Below, one piece after another: positions 1 through 11,814 of a stretch of DNA of 64,000 bases. Made by a program: the position numbers and the translations under genes. The DNA is from Agapanthus africanus (Eukaryota > Streptophyta > Magnoliopsida > Asparagales > Amaryllidaceae). Position 1 is the first letter of the stretch, and every line of letters begins with the position of its first letter. Location: positions 320,883,595 to 320,947,594 of the forward strand of contig JASDDO010000001.1 of assembly GCA_030015575.1 (NCBI GenBank), written 5' to 3'. The notes under the pieces are model-generated. The model had not been told where the DNA came from. It searched no databases and was given only the letters and a program-made list of their open reading frames with translations.

Positions 1-707
1 GTAGTGTTAGCATTTTGGGAATTTTTCCTTTGTAGGGTGCACCTTGCATACTTAGGCATTTTGTCACTTGTTAACCATTCTTTTGTGCATGGTTCCAAGT
101 TTATTTTTTTCCCCATCAATTAATCCTTGCATAAACCATTCTTTTTATAAGTCAAAATCCAAATAAAACAAAGGAGTATGGTGGTTAGGTGAGGGGGTGG
201 ACTTTTTGACCATTTTCATCCCTTCTCTCTTTCTCTTGTCCCCACTTCATTTTCTGCAGAATTCCTGCAGCAAACCCCAGCCTTCCCTCATCTCTTTTCT
301 CTCTTTTCATTCCTCTTTGATCCCTACACCAAAAACCCTACACAAATCAACATGTTTCCTTCATAAAACCTTAGTAAAAAGTGAGTTCTTGTGGTGTATG
401 AGGTAAATCTGCACATCTGAGGGTAAAGCTGAAAACCTTTGGTGTTTTAGGGTCATTTGAAGGTTCGCAGGCGAGTACAGCGGACGCCGCGCAGAAGGGA
501 AAACAAGTTGTTGGCTATACCTAGCGGGAGGCTACGGTGAGTAGATTTCACATCTACGGGGATATCGCCCGCATGGCGTTCTACGTCAGGGCTGATAGGA
601 CCTTATAGTGTTCCTTATATATATATTGCATGTTCATGGTTACTATTTCGTACGTATTGCATTCCCTACTACACAGATATAAATTAGAATTGATAGAACA
701 TCGCACC

Positions 708-768
708 ATTACTAACGGTCCATGTGCACGAGCACTATCCTGTATGTTACACACACACCGTTAGTAAT
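708..768 (+). other. Long hairpin in the leftmost gypsy LTR
   Basis: ATTACTAACGGT pairs perfectly with ACCGTTAGTAAT over 12 bp. Compared with gypsy H (ATTATTGACGGT / ACCGTCAATAAT), two stem positions have changed on both sides with pairing kept. Confidence 0.75.
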
Positions 769-798
769 TGCCATGACACGCACACTGTAGGAATCCTA

Positions 799-1160
799 TA
801 TCACATCGGATCATTAAATTGTAGCTCATCTATATATGACATGACTTGATATTCATACTTGATGCCCATATCACATCGGATCATTGCATTGTAGCTCATC
901 TATATGTGACATGACTTGATATTCATACTTGATGCCCATATCACATCGGATCATTGCATTGTAGCTCATCTATATATGACATGACTTGATATTCATACTT
1001 GATGCCCATATCACATCGGATCATTGCATTGTAGCTCATCTATATGTGACATGACTTGATATTCATATTTGATGCCTATATCACATCGGATCATTGCATT
1101 GTGGCTCATTCTTATGTGACATGACTTGATATACATACTTGGTGCACATATCACATCACC
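799..1160. repeat. 70-bp tandem repeat, 5 units, in gypsy LTR
   Basis: Units starting TATCACATCGGATCATT begin at 799, 869, 939, 1009 and 1079, giving an exact 70-bp period. A degraded sixth start lies at 1149. Units differ by only a few substitutions, so expansion was recent or homogenised. Confidence 0.93.
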
Positions 1161-1311
1161 TTTACTTGCATTATTGGTTGAGATTTCATGTGATTTCTGG
1201 ATTTGGAAACCGCGGCCTTTTCAAATAAGTAATCATTTAAAAACCCGGTTCCCTTGATATGATATTTTGGGGCGTCACCCCGTGTTTTCTCGGTGCTAGA
1301 GGCCTGTTGTG

Positions 1312-1662
1312 AGAAAGGGCTGACCCGGACTGACGGATGCCCGATATATTGAGAGAGGGCTACCCGGACTGACGGATGCCCGATGTATTGCGAGAGGGCT
1401 GACGGATGCCCGATATATTGAGAGAGGGCTGACCCGGACTGACGGATGCCCGATATATTAAGATAGGGCTGACCCGGACTGACGGATGCCCGATGTATTG
1501 CGAGAGGGCTGACCCGGACTGACGGATGCCCGATGTATTGTGAGAGGGCTGACCCGGACTGACGGATGCCCGATATATTGAGAGAGGGATGACCCGGACT
1601 GACGGATTCCCGATATGCATTTTGAGAGAGGGCTGATCCGGATTGACGGATGCCCGATAGAG
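1312..1662. repeat. ~40-bp tandem repeat, about 9 units, in gypsy LTR
   Basis: Repeats of GACCCGGACTGACGGATGCC followed by CGATATATTGAGAGAGGGCT. Some units are shortened by about 15 bp. An open frame across this array on the minus strand is only the translated repeat. Confidence 0.9.
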
Positions 1663-1881
1663 GATGTTTTGCGTGTCGATGCTAGACACGAGTATTTATG
1701 TTATTTGGGTGCCGATGATGGGCACTCGGGATTTTCAGAGATATACAGGGTTTGAGGGCCGGTGAAAGTACCGGTGCCTGAGCTATTTGGGAGATCTGGG
1801 TGCATTAAGGGACACCGATTGTATTTTCCACGTTGGCATTCCGTGTAGATATTATATTACCCCTGCTCAGCATTTACTAAT

Positions 1882-2035
1882 GTACCTTATCCTGTAGATG
1901 CATTACCTGATAGAGCATATGTACCTCATCCTGTAGATGCATTACCTGATAGAGCATATGTACCTCATCCTGTAGATGCATTACCTGATAGAGCATTTAT
2001 ACCCCATCTGGTAGTACAGTACCTGATAGAGCACT
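1882..2035. repeat. 39-bp tandem repeat, 4 units, in gypsy LTR
   Basis: Units beginning GTACC begin at 1882, 1921 and 1960, with a diverged fourth at about 1999. The core is ATCCTGTAGATGCATTACCT. Confidence 0.9.
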
Positions 2036-2746
2036 TGCATGATTATTGCACATACTGCTTGTCACATATTGATATCATCTGTTGGCATATGTTAGAGTAG
2101 CGTAGTACGTGCATGCTCGCGATTACCTTTATATGTTATCTCTATTCACGAGTTGGCAACTCACCCCCGTTGTGCCACAGTGTTTGCAGGTTGCCCTTCG
2201 GAGTAGTCGCGGCAGGCTGCGGTTGCATCTTTTGACACAGATACCCCCATAGTTGGTGTACTAGCTCTTTTGCTGATAGGTGGGTTTTGTGCGGTATCTG
2301 TTATCTTGCTGTATGTACATTGTTGTATCTAGTATTCTCCATCTACCATGTATGTATTTGACTTAGAGACAGTGTGAGGGCGATGTTGTACTTTATTTGT
2401 ATTCTGGCGTCGTGCTCGTTGTGAGCCGACTTTTCTTGTGCAGTTTTATTCTATCTGTGATGTTCCCACTTGTGGATCTTGAGCTTCGCTACAGCGTCGT
2501 ATATTGTTATCTTGGAGATTGTTTCTTAGATTTCTTATCATGTTAGTTGGTGCTTTCATTCAATTCTTATAACACTCTATACTTTCACTGGTTTGATTTC
2601 TGGGTTTCCGGTTCCCTTAGTCACGTTACGCCTGTAGACGTTACGTGGTTAAGTGCCGGTCACGGGCCAAACTTTGGGTCGTGACATACATGTACAGATA
2701 CATCCACTATCATATAATGGCCTTTACGGCATACATATATCCAACA

Positions 2747-2757
2747 ATCTCCCACTT
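2747..2757 (-). other. Polypurine tract of copia A
   Basis: The minus strand reads AAGTGGGAGAT directly before the 3' LTR start TGTTGGAT. Copia E has the same tract at 52677-52687, which supports its role as plus-strand primer. Confidence 0.85.
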
Positions 2758-2778
2758 ACACTAAGGCCAGTTATTGGC

Positions 2779-3150
2779 TTATCTCATACCCAACATCTCA
2801 AAAAGTCGCTCATGCTGCGGCTGAGGGAGGGCCTTGGTGAATGGATCCGCGGCGTTATTCTTTGTGTCTACTCTTCTACTCTCGATCTCGCGGCGATCTA
2901 CATTCTCCCGGATCAAATGAAAACGCCTCAGGATGTGTCTGGACCGCTGATGGGATCTGGGCTCCTTGGCTAACGCTATAGCCCCATTATTATCACAATA
3001 CAATGGTATTGGATCAATAATGGTAGGAACTACTCCTAGCTCCGAGACGAACTTCTTCATCCAGACGGCTTCCTTGGCGGCATCATTCGCAGCAATGTAC
3101 TCAGCTTCCATCGTTGAGTCTGCAACAGTATCCTGTTGGAACTCTTCCAA
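2779..3150 (-). pseudogene. Copia A pol, RNase H C-terminal part
   Basis: The frame carries DSTMEAEYIAANDAAKEAVW, then LYCDNNGAIALAKEP and the tail NNAADPFTKALP, the usual copia RNase H end. It is offset by one base from the upstream RT/RNase H frame. A run expected to be AAA at 'SSKQD' has only two A's near 3135-3140, so a one-base deletion explains the break. It ends 20-30 bp before the polypurine tract, which is the normal end of a copia polyprotein. Confidence 0.9.
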
Positions 3151-3953
3151 CTTACCGCCCCTCCATTGAGAGTAAATACAAACCCAGAGATAGATTTGCT
3201 GTCGTCCTTATCGCTCATGAAGCTCGAATCGGTGAAGGCCTCCATTTGGAGATCCCCATTACCATACACCAAGAACAATTCTTTAGTCCTTCGTAAGTAC
3301 TTAAGAATGTTCTTCACAGCTGTCCAGTGATTCTCCCCTGGGTTGGATTGATACCTGTTTACAACACTAAGTGCATAAGCTACATCTGGGCGTGTACATA
3401 ACATTGCATACATTATAGATCCTACTACCAAAGCATAGGTTATAACGCTCATGCGAGCTCTCTCTTCATCGGTCTTTGGGCAAGAGTCCTTGGAGAGAGT
3501 GACCCCATGGCAAGCGGGTAAGGCACCCCGCTTGGAGTCTTCCATACTAAACCTTTTTAGGATGGTGTTGATGTACCTGGTTTGGGACAATCCCAATAAC
3601 CTTTTGGATCTATCCCTATTGATCCTTATGCCCAGAATGTATGTGGCATCACCCAGGTCCTTCATGGAGAACCTTAGTGATAAGAAAGATTTGACCGACT
3701 GTAGCATAGGAATATCATTTCCTATCAGAAGAATGTCGTCCACGTACAATACGAGGAATGTGACAGCTCTCCCTACAGCCTTCTTATAAACACAAGGTTC
3801 ATCTGGATTTTTGATGAAATAAAATTCTTTGATGACATCATCGAAACAAATGTTCCAACTCCGTGATGCTTGCTTTAACCCATATATGGATTTAAGCAAT
3901 TTACATGCTTTCCCGCTGCTCCCACTGTCGATGAAGCCCTCTGGCTGATCCAT
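3057..3953 (-). pseudogene. Copia A pol, reverse transcriptase/RNase H part
   Basis: The 298-residue frame begins just after a stop codon (3963-3965) and is in the same frame as the upstream 739-residue part. It starts in the middle of RT (YMDQPEGF), with LKSIYGLKQASRSW near residue 20 and the catalytic YVDD at residues 70-73. RNase H begins with DSSFMSDKDDSKSISGFVF. The last ~30 residues are out of frame after a one-base deletion. The catalytic residues are still present, so the loss of function comes from few, late lesions. Confidence 0.93.
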
Positions 3954-3962
3954 ATAAACGCA

Positions 3963-6182
3963 TTATTCTAAATTTCCATTTAGAAATGCTGTTTTAACAT
4001 CCATCTGCCAGATTTCATAGTCATAGTGAGCAGCAATAGCAAGTAGGATTCGAATGGATTTAAGCATGGCTACGGGAGAAAAAGTCTCGTCATAGTCCAA
4101 TCCTGGTCTTTGACGAAATCCCTTCGCCACAAGTCTTGCCTTATAGGTTTCCACCTGCCCATCTACACCAATCTTTCTTTTAAAGATCCATTTGCACCCC
4201 ACAGGTTTTACCCCAGGGGGTACAACGTCCAAAGTCCATACTTTGTTGGTGTACATAGACTCCATTTCGGATCTCATGGCATCCAGCCACTTCACAGAGT
4301 CTCCACTCATGATAGCTTGCTGAAAACTGGTAGGGTCATCATCCTCCATGATGCAGTCTTCTCTGTCACCATCAATGAGGAAACCGTAGTACCTCTCCGG
4401 TAGGCGAGAAGTCCTACCAGACCTACGGAGTGGCCGAGGTTCCCCAGTTTCTATTGCAACAGCCGGTTCAACCAAGTCGTCATATGTAGTTTGTGTCTCT
4501 AGAACCTCTTCTAGATCCACCACCTTGCCATCATCTTTATCTGTGAAAAACTCTTTTTCTAAGAATGTGGCATACTGAGAAACAAACACCTTTTGTTCCT
4601 CCTTGTGGTAGAATAGATATCCATAAGAGTTCTTTGGGTATCCCACAAAGTTACACATGACCGACCGTGTCTCGAGTTTGTCCGGATTCTGCTTTTTAAC
4701 ATAGGCTGGGCAACCCCAAATCTTAATTCTTTTAAGAGATGGTCTCTTTCTATGCCATATCTCATATGGCGTGGTAGACACGGTTTTGGTTGGAACCCTG
4801 TTCAAAAGAAACGCTGTAGTTTCCAGTGCATGCCCCCAAAATGAGACAGGTAACTCAGCATCACTCATCATGGACCGGACCATATCTAATAAGGTCCTAT
4901 TCCATCGTTCAGACACACCGTTGTGCTGTGGTGTGTAAGAAGGAGTGAGTTGAGAGAGAATCCCATTCTCTTTTAGGAAGTTTGCAAATTCTGTACTGAG
5001 GTACTCACCACTTCGATCTGATCGAAGCATCTTGATACTCAAGCCGGTTTTTTTTTCTACTTCTTGTTTATATTCAGTGAATTTCTTGAAAGCTTCGGAT
5101 TTGTGCTTTAATAAAAATACATGACCGAATCTTGAGAAATCGTCAGTGAAAGTAATGAAGTAAGAAAAACCGCCTCTAGCCTGTGTAGACATTGGCCCAC
5201 ATGCATCACTATGTATGAGTCCTAGGAGCTCGGTAGCTCTTTTTCCGTGTCCGGTAAATGGAGTTTTGGTCATTTTACCCTTGATACAAGACTGGCAAGT
5301 CGCATAAGATTTATATTCAAAAGGGTTTAAATATCCATCTTTGTGTAACTTGTTTAGTCTTGTTTCGTTAATATGACCAAGTCTACAGTGCCAAAGAAAA
5401 GCTTCATTTAATTCTGAAAGTTTTCTTTTATTAGTGTGTTGTATACTGAAAACTGTGTGTTGATTTAGGACGTATATCCCGTTATTAAGTGTACCATACC
5501 CAACCAACATTTGATTTAGGTGAATATTCATAACATTGTTCTGCAATACAAAATTATATCCTTCATTGTCTAACAAAGAAACAGATATTATATTACAAAG
5601 CATACTTGGTACAAAATAACATGGGTTCAAAACCAATATACACCCAGATGGCAACCCCAAGTGATACTCTCCCACTGCGACTGTATGTACATTGGAACCA
5701 TTTCCAACGCGGAGAGTATGGTCACCTGTCTTCAAAACTTTGCTATTTCTCAGCCCCTGCATAGAATTGCAAATGTGAGAACCTGAACCGGTATCTAATA
5801 CCCAGGAAGCAGAGTTTATTGAAAAACAGTTTTCTGTCACAAACACACCTGAAGCGGAAGCATCCCCATGCTTCTTCTTGAGATTCAAGTACTCCGTACA
5901 GTTGTGCTTCCAATGTCCTGCTTTGTGGCAATGAAAACATTCCCCTTTCCCCGAGTCTCCAGCTTTGGACTTTTCCTTTCCCTTCACCTTTTTAACTCCA
6001 CCCTTAGGATTGGTGGGCTTCTTCTTTTTCTTTCCCTTGGCCTTAGCTTTTGGGTGAGAAGAGGAAGACTGTCCAACAGTCATAACGGGAGTTTTTAATG
6101 ATTTCATAGTGCTCTCTACACTCCTTAACATATTAAGGAGTTCAGGTAGTTCCTTCTCCATGTTATGCATGTTTAAGTTCAC
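3963..6182 (-). pseudogene. Copia A gag-pol part: zinc knuckle, protease, integrase, RT start
   Basis: The 739-residue frame holds a lysine-rich stretch, a CCHC zinc knuckle CFHCHKAGHWKHNC at residues 82-95, and a protease site WVLDTGSGSHIC near 128-138. A pre-integrase HCRLGH...CQSC finger lies near residue 265. The integrase core has D (HSDACGPM), D (LRSDRSGEY) and E (NGVSERWNRTLLDMV). RT begins around residue 640 (CKWIFKRK, ARLVAKGF, DETFSPVA). It stops at NLE-TAA, where related elements continue with a glutamate; a GAA to TAA change would explain it. The start is artificial because the frame is continuous with gag except for one stop at 6187-6189. Confidence 0.94.
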
Positions 6183-6186
6183 TATG

Positions 6187-6686
6187 AATTAAGCAAAGGT
6201 GGAGGGGAGGGACTGCAGAATAATATCCGTATATTGTTCATTGTCCATCGTCCATCCAAGGTCCTCAAGCTCTTCTATAAGAGCTATCATCTTCAGAACA
6301 TGGTCTCCTACTGGTGTGCCAGGGGCCATTCGCATCTGAAACAATTTCTTTGATGCTTCGTATCGTAATTCACGGGATTGCTCTCCATACAACTCCTTTG
6401 TATGGAGCAATATGGTTTGAATGTCCATATTCTCGTGCTGCTTTTGATGTGTATTGTCCATCGATGCAAGCGCGAGGCATTTGGCCGTGGCACAGTCAAC
6501 GTCCCATGTCTTGTGGACTTCAATATCCACAACTAAGGATTTTGGACCTGGGGCGGGCGGGGCTGAAGCCGTGAGGACATATGATACTTTATCATAAGTC
6601 AAGGCTATTTTCATATTCCTTAGCCTGTCTTTATAATTGGTCCCATTCAGTTTGTTTTTATCTAGTAAAAGCTTGAGTCCTGTCAT
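6187..6686 (-). pseudogene. Copia A gag N-terminal part (UBN2-like)
   Basis: The 165-residue frame begins MTGLKLLLDKNKLNGTNY, a typical copia gag start, and continues with a capsid-like helical region (LYGEQSRELRYEASKKLFQM, VGDHVLKMIALIEELEDLG). It ends SLPSTFA followed by TAA and stays in frame with the pol part, so one nonsense codon separates gag from the rest. The ATG at 6686 lies about 2.5 kb downstream of the 5' LTR, implying a very long leader. Confidence 0.9.
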
Positions 6687-7129
6687 TGGTAACTGCCATT
6701 AAGAGAGAGAAAAGAATACACTCAGCGAAAGCTCTTGCATAAATCAGATTGGTTATTATCTTGTCTAATCGATGTCTCCCACTGCTTTAATCAAGTTTTT
6801 CTTTCAACCTTTAAAAAGAAAACTAGCTAGGATTAATTACAGTCTACAACTTCACTAACCGTTCAGCCAGGCCAGTGTCGGTACTTGAGGGAGGTTCCCC
6901 GTGCTTTAGCACGGACCTAATTAAAGTAAACCTCGTTTTCCCAGAGGCGGAGCCCCGTTAACACCTTTCTAGACACCTAATGAGTTAGCTAATTATAAAC
7001 TGTAAAACTCTCCTAGGAGCAACTATTGCCCACAGTGGGATCGGGATCCAACCATCACATGGAAGGTATGCAATCTCATTGCAAATTTCAACTATTGAAA
7101 TTCCCGATGTGATTTTTACCCCTAGTACA

Positions 7130-7335
7130 TATGACCTTAACTATGGTCAACAAATCATAAGTACCAGTTAAGTTCTACCCGTCATTTCTTGATTAATTAG
7201 ACCCACCCATATAACCCTTAACTATGGTCAACAAAGTCGCATGAATGTCCTAATCAATCTGCATCATATGCAGTGTAGGAAGACATCACTTAGCTACCGT
7301 ACACTACGCCTTAACTAAAGTCAACAAACGTAGCA
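7130..7335 (-). repeat. Three leader hairpin repeats, copia A
   Basis: Three units carry GACCTTAACTATGGTCAAC or a close variant, at about 7132, 7216 and 7309, roughly 80-95 bp apart. Each can fold as GACC...GGTC. The sense-strand equivalent in copia E is TTGTTGACCTTCGTCAAGG near 29936, 30028 and 30113. Confidence 0.7.
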
Positions 7336-8238
7336 CGAATACTAAGTACTTTACTTCCTAAAATGACGGAGGGTTGCAGATGATTTTTAAGAAAATCTTT
7401 AACGCTTTGAACTTGATATCGTTGTAGAATCAAATGGTTTTCAAAAGGAGTGGCTTGTGCTCCGCTGTTTTGAAATGTATCTTTTTCATAAAGAGCCGAG
7501 TGGTTTTCAAATCCGATTCTACAACATCTTTTTAGGTTTATTTTCTTTACATTAATCATATTAATGTAATCCCATCATTTAAGTCCTTATGCCAATCACA
7601 GAAAAGAAACGAAAATAACACGTACGCTTTTGCCATCCGCATTCACCGTAATGTTCCGTTATGCACCGTTAGGTTACTTAACTAACGGCATACCGGGACG
7701 GGACTAGCGCGGGTGTAAAACATAAGCAACGTCTACTATATATCATATATATAATATGTCATTCGTCTCAGATATCACAGAACACAAGCAGCAGAAACAT
7801 ATATATAATGTGGGATATACTAGGACGTCCGTATTTAGTATTTAGCCAACAAGAGAAAATACGGATTCCACAGTCGCGATGAATAGCCAAGCCCACGCCC
7901 CTAGACCCCTACGAGAGCGGCAAGCGACCCTACCAATCCTGGAGCTTAGGAGACCCGGTCTCGACTCCTCGAGATGGCCTCCCACTGAACCCCAGAACCC
8001 GGTCACTTGTGCTCCCCTCCTTGGGTATATCCTAATGCGGAAAAGTAAATAATATACAACACTGGTGGCAGCAACCTCAACCCGGAAGTGCCCCAAATAA
8101 AAGAATATTACATTACATTCGAATTTTACATGAATGAAAAAATAAAACTCTCATCTCACATAAAACCCCCCGGCTATTCAATCGCGACAATCCTGCACAT
8201 CATATCTCAGCAACACATAATATCATATATCATCAACG

Positions 8239-8318
8239 TAAGTAAGTATGCGTATCCCGATTGTCGTTGATGTATAGCAACGAAACCGGCGATATCGACA
8301 TACTACACTTACGGTCAC
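8239..8318 (-). other. Constant-loop hairpin in copia A leader
   Basis: Stems on the plus strand pair GTAAGT..AGTATG with CATACTACACTTAC, then GCGTATC with GATATCG, then TCGTTG with CAACGA. The loop on the element's sense strand contains TGCTATA (8273-8279). Homologous hairpins with different stems but the same loop lie at 14703-14780, 28642-28728 and 63207-63292. Confidence 0.65.
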
Positions 8319-8936
8319 AGAAAAGAAAGTGTAAAACTGCAATATCTGGAATCCACATTCTCTTTAGACATCGTAAATGCGAAATATCACATACTTCGTA
8401 TTTCATGTTTAATAATATGAATTCCACACATTGCATCACATTCCAGATAAATAGACAGTATTAAAGTTTTCGAACGAATGATCAAATACCCAAAATTCCC
8501 TAAAGCTCAACACTTGAGCGGAGTTCAAAAACCCGGAGTGTGTCACAGTAGTTGCGGTCCAGCCGTAGAAGGGTCAAGCCAACGCCTCACATGTGGCACG
8601 CCGTACTGCCCCAAACCCTAAGGTTCAAAGGGCAGTTCAAAACGGTCACATAATTGAGTTAAGGTTTGTTGTCTTCTAGAGGGTCCACCACAAAACTTGC
8701 ATGTATTTCCGGAAGATTTAAACCCCGTGAAAAGTGAGCAAATGATACTCGTTCGAACAATTCAATACTTTCTAATTTACCCAGAAAAGACACGAAATCA
8801 AAATTCCGATCGAATCATTGAACTCAAAACCATCCCCAGAATATTCAGCACAAGAATCAGATTAAACATACCTAAAACAATATACAAGCAGTTATAGGAA
8901 TTACTGTGTAAATAATAAGCCTTGAAGCCTCTGTAC

Positions 8937-8986
8937 GGCCGCGGAGCCGCGGCCCAAGCAAGGATTGGCTGCGGTTCCGCGGCGGC
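8937..8986. repeat. GC-rich inverted-repeat module, copia A leader
   Basis: GGCCGCGGAGCCGCGGCCC is followed 15 bp later by GCGGTTCCGCGGCGGC. Each half is nearly palindromic, and the two halves can also pair with each other. The same module occurs in copia E and I and in the LTRs of element F. Confidence 0.8.
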
Positions 8987-9168
8987 TTGAACGGCTCATG
9001 GCTTCGTATTTCACAGTATTTCTTAGATTTTCCTGCTGTATTTTTGAAGTATTTTTAATTCTGAAAATAACCAGGTTTGAAAAAATGTCGAGAGAGGGTC
9101 CCGAAAATCCGTATTTTGGTTCAATCGGAGTTTTTACTTCGTTAAAGTGTCGCCTAATGTTCTAGGTC

Positions 9169-9181
9169 GGCTCTGATACCA
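9169..9181 (-). other. Primer-binding site of copia A (tRNA-iMet)
   Basis: The minus strand reads TGGTATCAGAGCC one base after the 5' LTR. It is complementary to the 3' end of plant initiator tRNA-Met, the usual copia primer. Confidence 0.92.
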
Positions 9182-9182
9182 A

Positions 9183-11266
9183 TGTTAGGTTTACCTAGCA
9201 TCCTATGAAAGGTTTGGAGGCATCACATGTCTCAAAGATTATGTTTTTAGAGTGCTAAGTGAACACACAAAGAATCAATCCTAGAAAATTAGGGTTTCAT
9301 AACTTTACAAGTAACAAAGACTAGGGTTTTGAGAGTACAACCTTTGTAGCTCCCTACGCTAGACTCCTTGGCCACTTGAGGGTTGGAGAAAGGTTTGCTT
9401 GAGGTCTTCTAATGTCCACGACGATCCACCCGAAGCTCCTTTGTCCAAGCTAACAACTTCACTTGATCAAGAGAAAGAAATGAAGCTAACACTCTAAACA
9501 AGTAGGCAAGACTTGTGTAGAATGATTTTGTGGTGGCTTTTCTCACTTCAAAATCCTAACTTGGTGAGTAATTTGCTCACTAGAGAAATCTAGAGAGCAA
9601 AAGAAGAAGGAGGAAGAAGATGATGGCTTTTTTTGAACAAGAGTAAAAGATAAACTCTTGTGAGAAAAGAGAAAATATATCTATATATATTTTCCCTCTT
9701 CATCTCAAACCATGGTTATATATTATGGATATTTATTTCACTTGAGTTAAAAACACAAGAGGAAGATTAAATCATGGTTAATAAGTAGGTGAACATGGTC
9801 AATTCAAGGAAGAGTGTAGAATATAACCATTTATTAATCTTTTCTCTTTTCTTTTGTTTTAACATAAATAGAAATAATAATCCATACATATAAACCATGG
9901 TGTGAGTCTTATATTGCCACCATTTTCAATGTATATGCAACCATGAAGGATGATGTATGTATGTATGTGTGCATGCACATCCATATGTGCATGAATCTAG
10001 AAAGAATGCATACATGTATGCATACATCCAAAAATACAAGAAAGGATTTCTAGTGAGAAACTAATGGTTAAATGATAAATCAACACTTGATTTATCAATC
10101 CGGCTATATCACATACGACCCAACCAAAAGCAAGCCGCCCGATTAATATACGGTATCTCATACGCGCATTTTAACCGGGTCCATGCGCATATTGCATACG
10201 CGCACCACAACATTTCGCCTGGACTAGGTAATTCCTTTGTGGGACTCTAAGACTCATCAATACGCCGGCAGTGGGTGATGATCATATCAAACACCCTCAA
10301 GCCGCAAGCGGTCAGCTAAACGTAACGGCCACCCGGGTATTGAGCGATCAGAAGAAAACCAGCGAACCTGCTACAACTCCCGTCGAGCCAACCGGCAACA
10401 CTACCGTACAGTCCGGTCTCTTCATCAGATATGCTGTATATCGAGCCTAGGGATGGTCACGTCGACCCCAATAACTCAATAAGTCGTGCCGGTGAATGGT
10501 CTATAACAGATCGAGAAACTACAAATAACACTTATCAGTAATTCTCAGCAGCCCTGGCCAGGGACTTACTGATATAACCAGTCGAGCACAATACAGCATC
10601 AACTCCCAATACCGGGAGAGACGAAACCCCTCCTATCGCTCATCGCTTTCGTGTGTCTCGGGACTGTACCCAACGGCCACCTGTTTGCACGACTCAGTAG
10701 AGCCGTGGTATGGTGGCAATCAAAGTACAGTGGGAGAGCACACAAGACTCTATGACGATCTCGGGTCTACAGACTAACCTGCACCAGTGTCACTTGAGAA
10801 CTGCTATCCGACGATAGATATAATTCCATATAGGAGTTCTCGGTGAGTCCGTCCAGTGTACCCAGTCACCACTGAGCACCCGTATACGATCTCGATGTCA
10901 AACATCGATGAATGTGGGAACATTCATCGCCCATCATATGGGTCTAGTATCATATACGCTAGTCTACTCTGGTATATCAATGCCCGTCTCGATATACCTA
11001 CGACTAGGGACATTTCAGGATATGCTTATAAACTACAGATGTCCCACTAGTATGATCTCCATCATAATCACAGTAGTCAAGCCGATATCCTCAAGGCTTT
11101 ATCAGCATGTATGAATGAATAAAAGCATGATCAAATCAACATGTCAGATAAAGAAGAACCAGATAGCACACTATCATGTCGAGCAAGAATGTACACTGAA
11201 TATATATACATATACAGATACATCCACTATCATATAATGGCCTCTAGGGAATACATATATCCAACA
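9183..11266 (-). mobile_element. 5' LTR of copia A
   Basis: A 2084-bp LTR reading TGTTAGG...CCAACA on the plus strand, bounded on the left by the primer site. It contains the phrase GATCCACCCGAAGCTCC and the block CCTGGCCAGGGACTTACTGA, both matched in copia C, D or E LTRs. The TA-rich run near 9670-9690 may hold the promoter, but this was not resolved. Confidence 0.88.
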
Positions 11267-11814
11267 GTTATTACAATGATGCAAATTTTTGCCCAAGAGG
11301 TCACTCCCTAAGAAGGGATCTTGGCTCTTGCCTCGTCGAATGAGGTGCTGGATATTCATAACCGAATACCGCTGTGCAAAGCAAAACGAAACGCCTGTAA
11401 TGTCAGTTTTCAAAAATTGGTTCCAACAACATCATTTAGGTTTGTTTTCTTTGCATTAATCAGAATTAATGCAGTCCCATCAATTAATCATTTCATGCCA
11501 AAAATAAATGAAAATAATCACGCGCATATATGTCATCCGCATTCGCCATAGGGTCCCGTGTCTTCACCGTAAAGTTACTTAACTTACGGCAGGACGGGGA
11601 CAGGACTAGCGCGGATGCAAAACATATATAGCATTTACTATATATATATATATATATAATATATGAACATTCGTCTCACACTTGATATCAAGTAACACCA
11701 TAGAAGCATTACAGCAGAAGTTAAACGAATATGGAAATGCGGATAAACTAGGAAAAGTACATTTCAATGGAGCCATATATGAAGTGCAATTTTCCCGATT
11801 GTGTGGATAGCACG
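11267..11814 (-). mobile_element. Copia C leader, part beside copia A
   Basis: Although adjacent to copia A, this is leader sequence of a second minus-strand copia element. It matches the copia A leader near 7500-7800 and, in reverse complement, the copia E leader near 29300-29700. Shared features include the 'TTAATGCAGTCCCATCA' block and GACTAGCGCGGATGCAAAAC. No coding sequence is seen. The leader resumes at 14195. Confidence 0.75.

Larger units (their letters stand above)
1..2686 (+). mobile_element. Ty3/gypsy LTR (right-hand part; solo or 3' LTR)
   Basis: The segment ends in GGGTCGTGACA at 2686, as do the LTR of gypsy B (GGGTCATGACA at 21683) and, in reverse complement, gypsy H (TGTCACGACCC at 54622). 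It shares several blocks with those LTRs: a splice-donor-like block near 534-600, a long hairpin at 708-768 and a constant block at 2142-2180. The left end lies outside the window. After 2686 the sequence TACAT enters a copia LTR, and the intact copy of that LTR near 11206 also reads TACAT at this point, so TACAT is the likely target site. Since no primer site follows 2686, it is a 3' LTR or a solo LTR. No coding sequence was seen. Confidence 0.85.
6687..9168 (-). other. Long structured leader of copia A
   Basis: Nothing here looks coding; small frames are scattered and unconserved. It holds three repeated hairpin motifs (about 7130-7335), a branched region of cytosine-rich repeats (7850-8040), a constant-loop hairpin (8239-8318) and a GC-rich inverted repeat (8937-8986). 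All have counterparts in copia C, E or I. Leaders this long are known in several plant retrotransposon groups; the functions of these parts are unknown. Confidence 0.75.
2687..11266 (-). mobile_element. Ty1/copia element A (3' LTR truncated)
   Basis: Reading on the minus strand: a complete 5' LTR (11266-9183), a tRNA-iMet primer site (9181-9169), a 2.5 kb leader, gag and pol (6686-2779), a polypurine tract (2757-2747) and the first 60 bp of the 3' LTR (2746-2687). The LTR remnant matches 11207-11266 closely, both ending ATACATATATCCAACA on the plus strand. The rest of the 3' LTR is displaced by the gypsy LTR at 1-2686. Domain order gag-PR-INT-RT-RNaseH is that of Ty1/copia. The element lies in the leader of copia C. 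Confidence 0.93.

Noticed and set aside
1360..1689. 109-codon open frame on the minus strand
   Set aside because: It is the ~40-bp LTR minisatellite read through; the protein is a repeat of one short unit with no domain.
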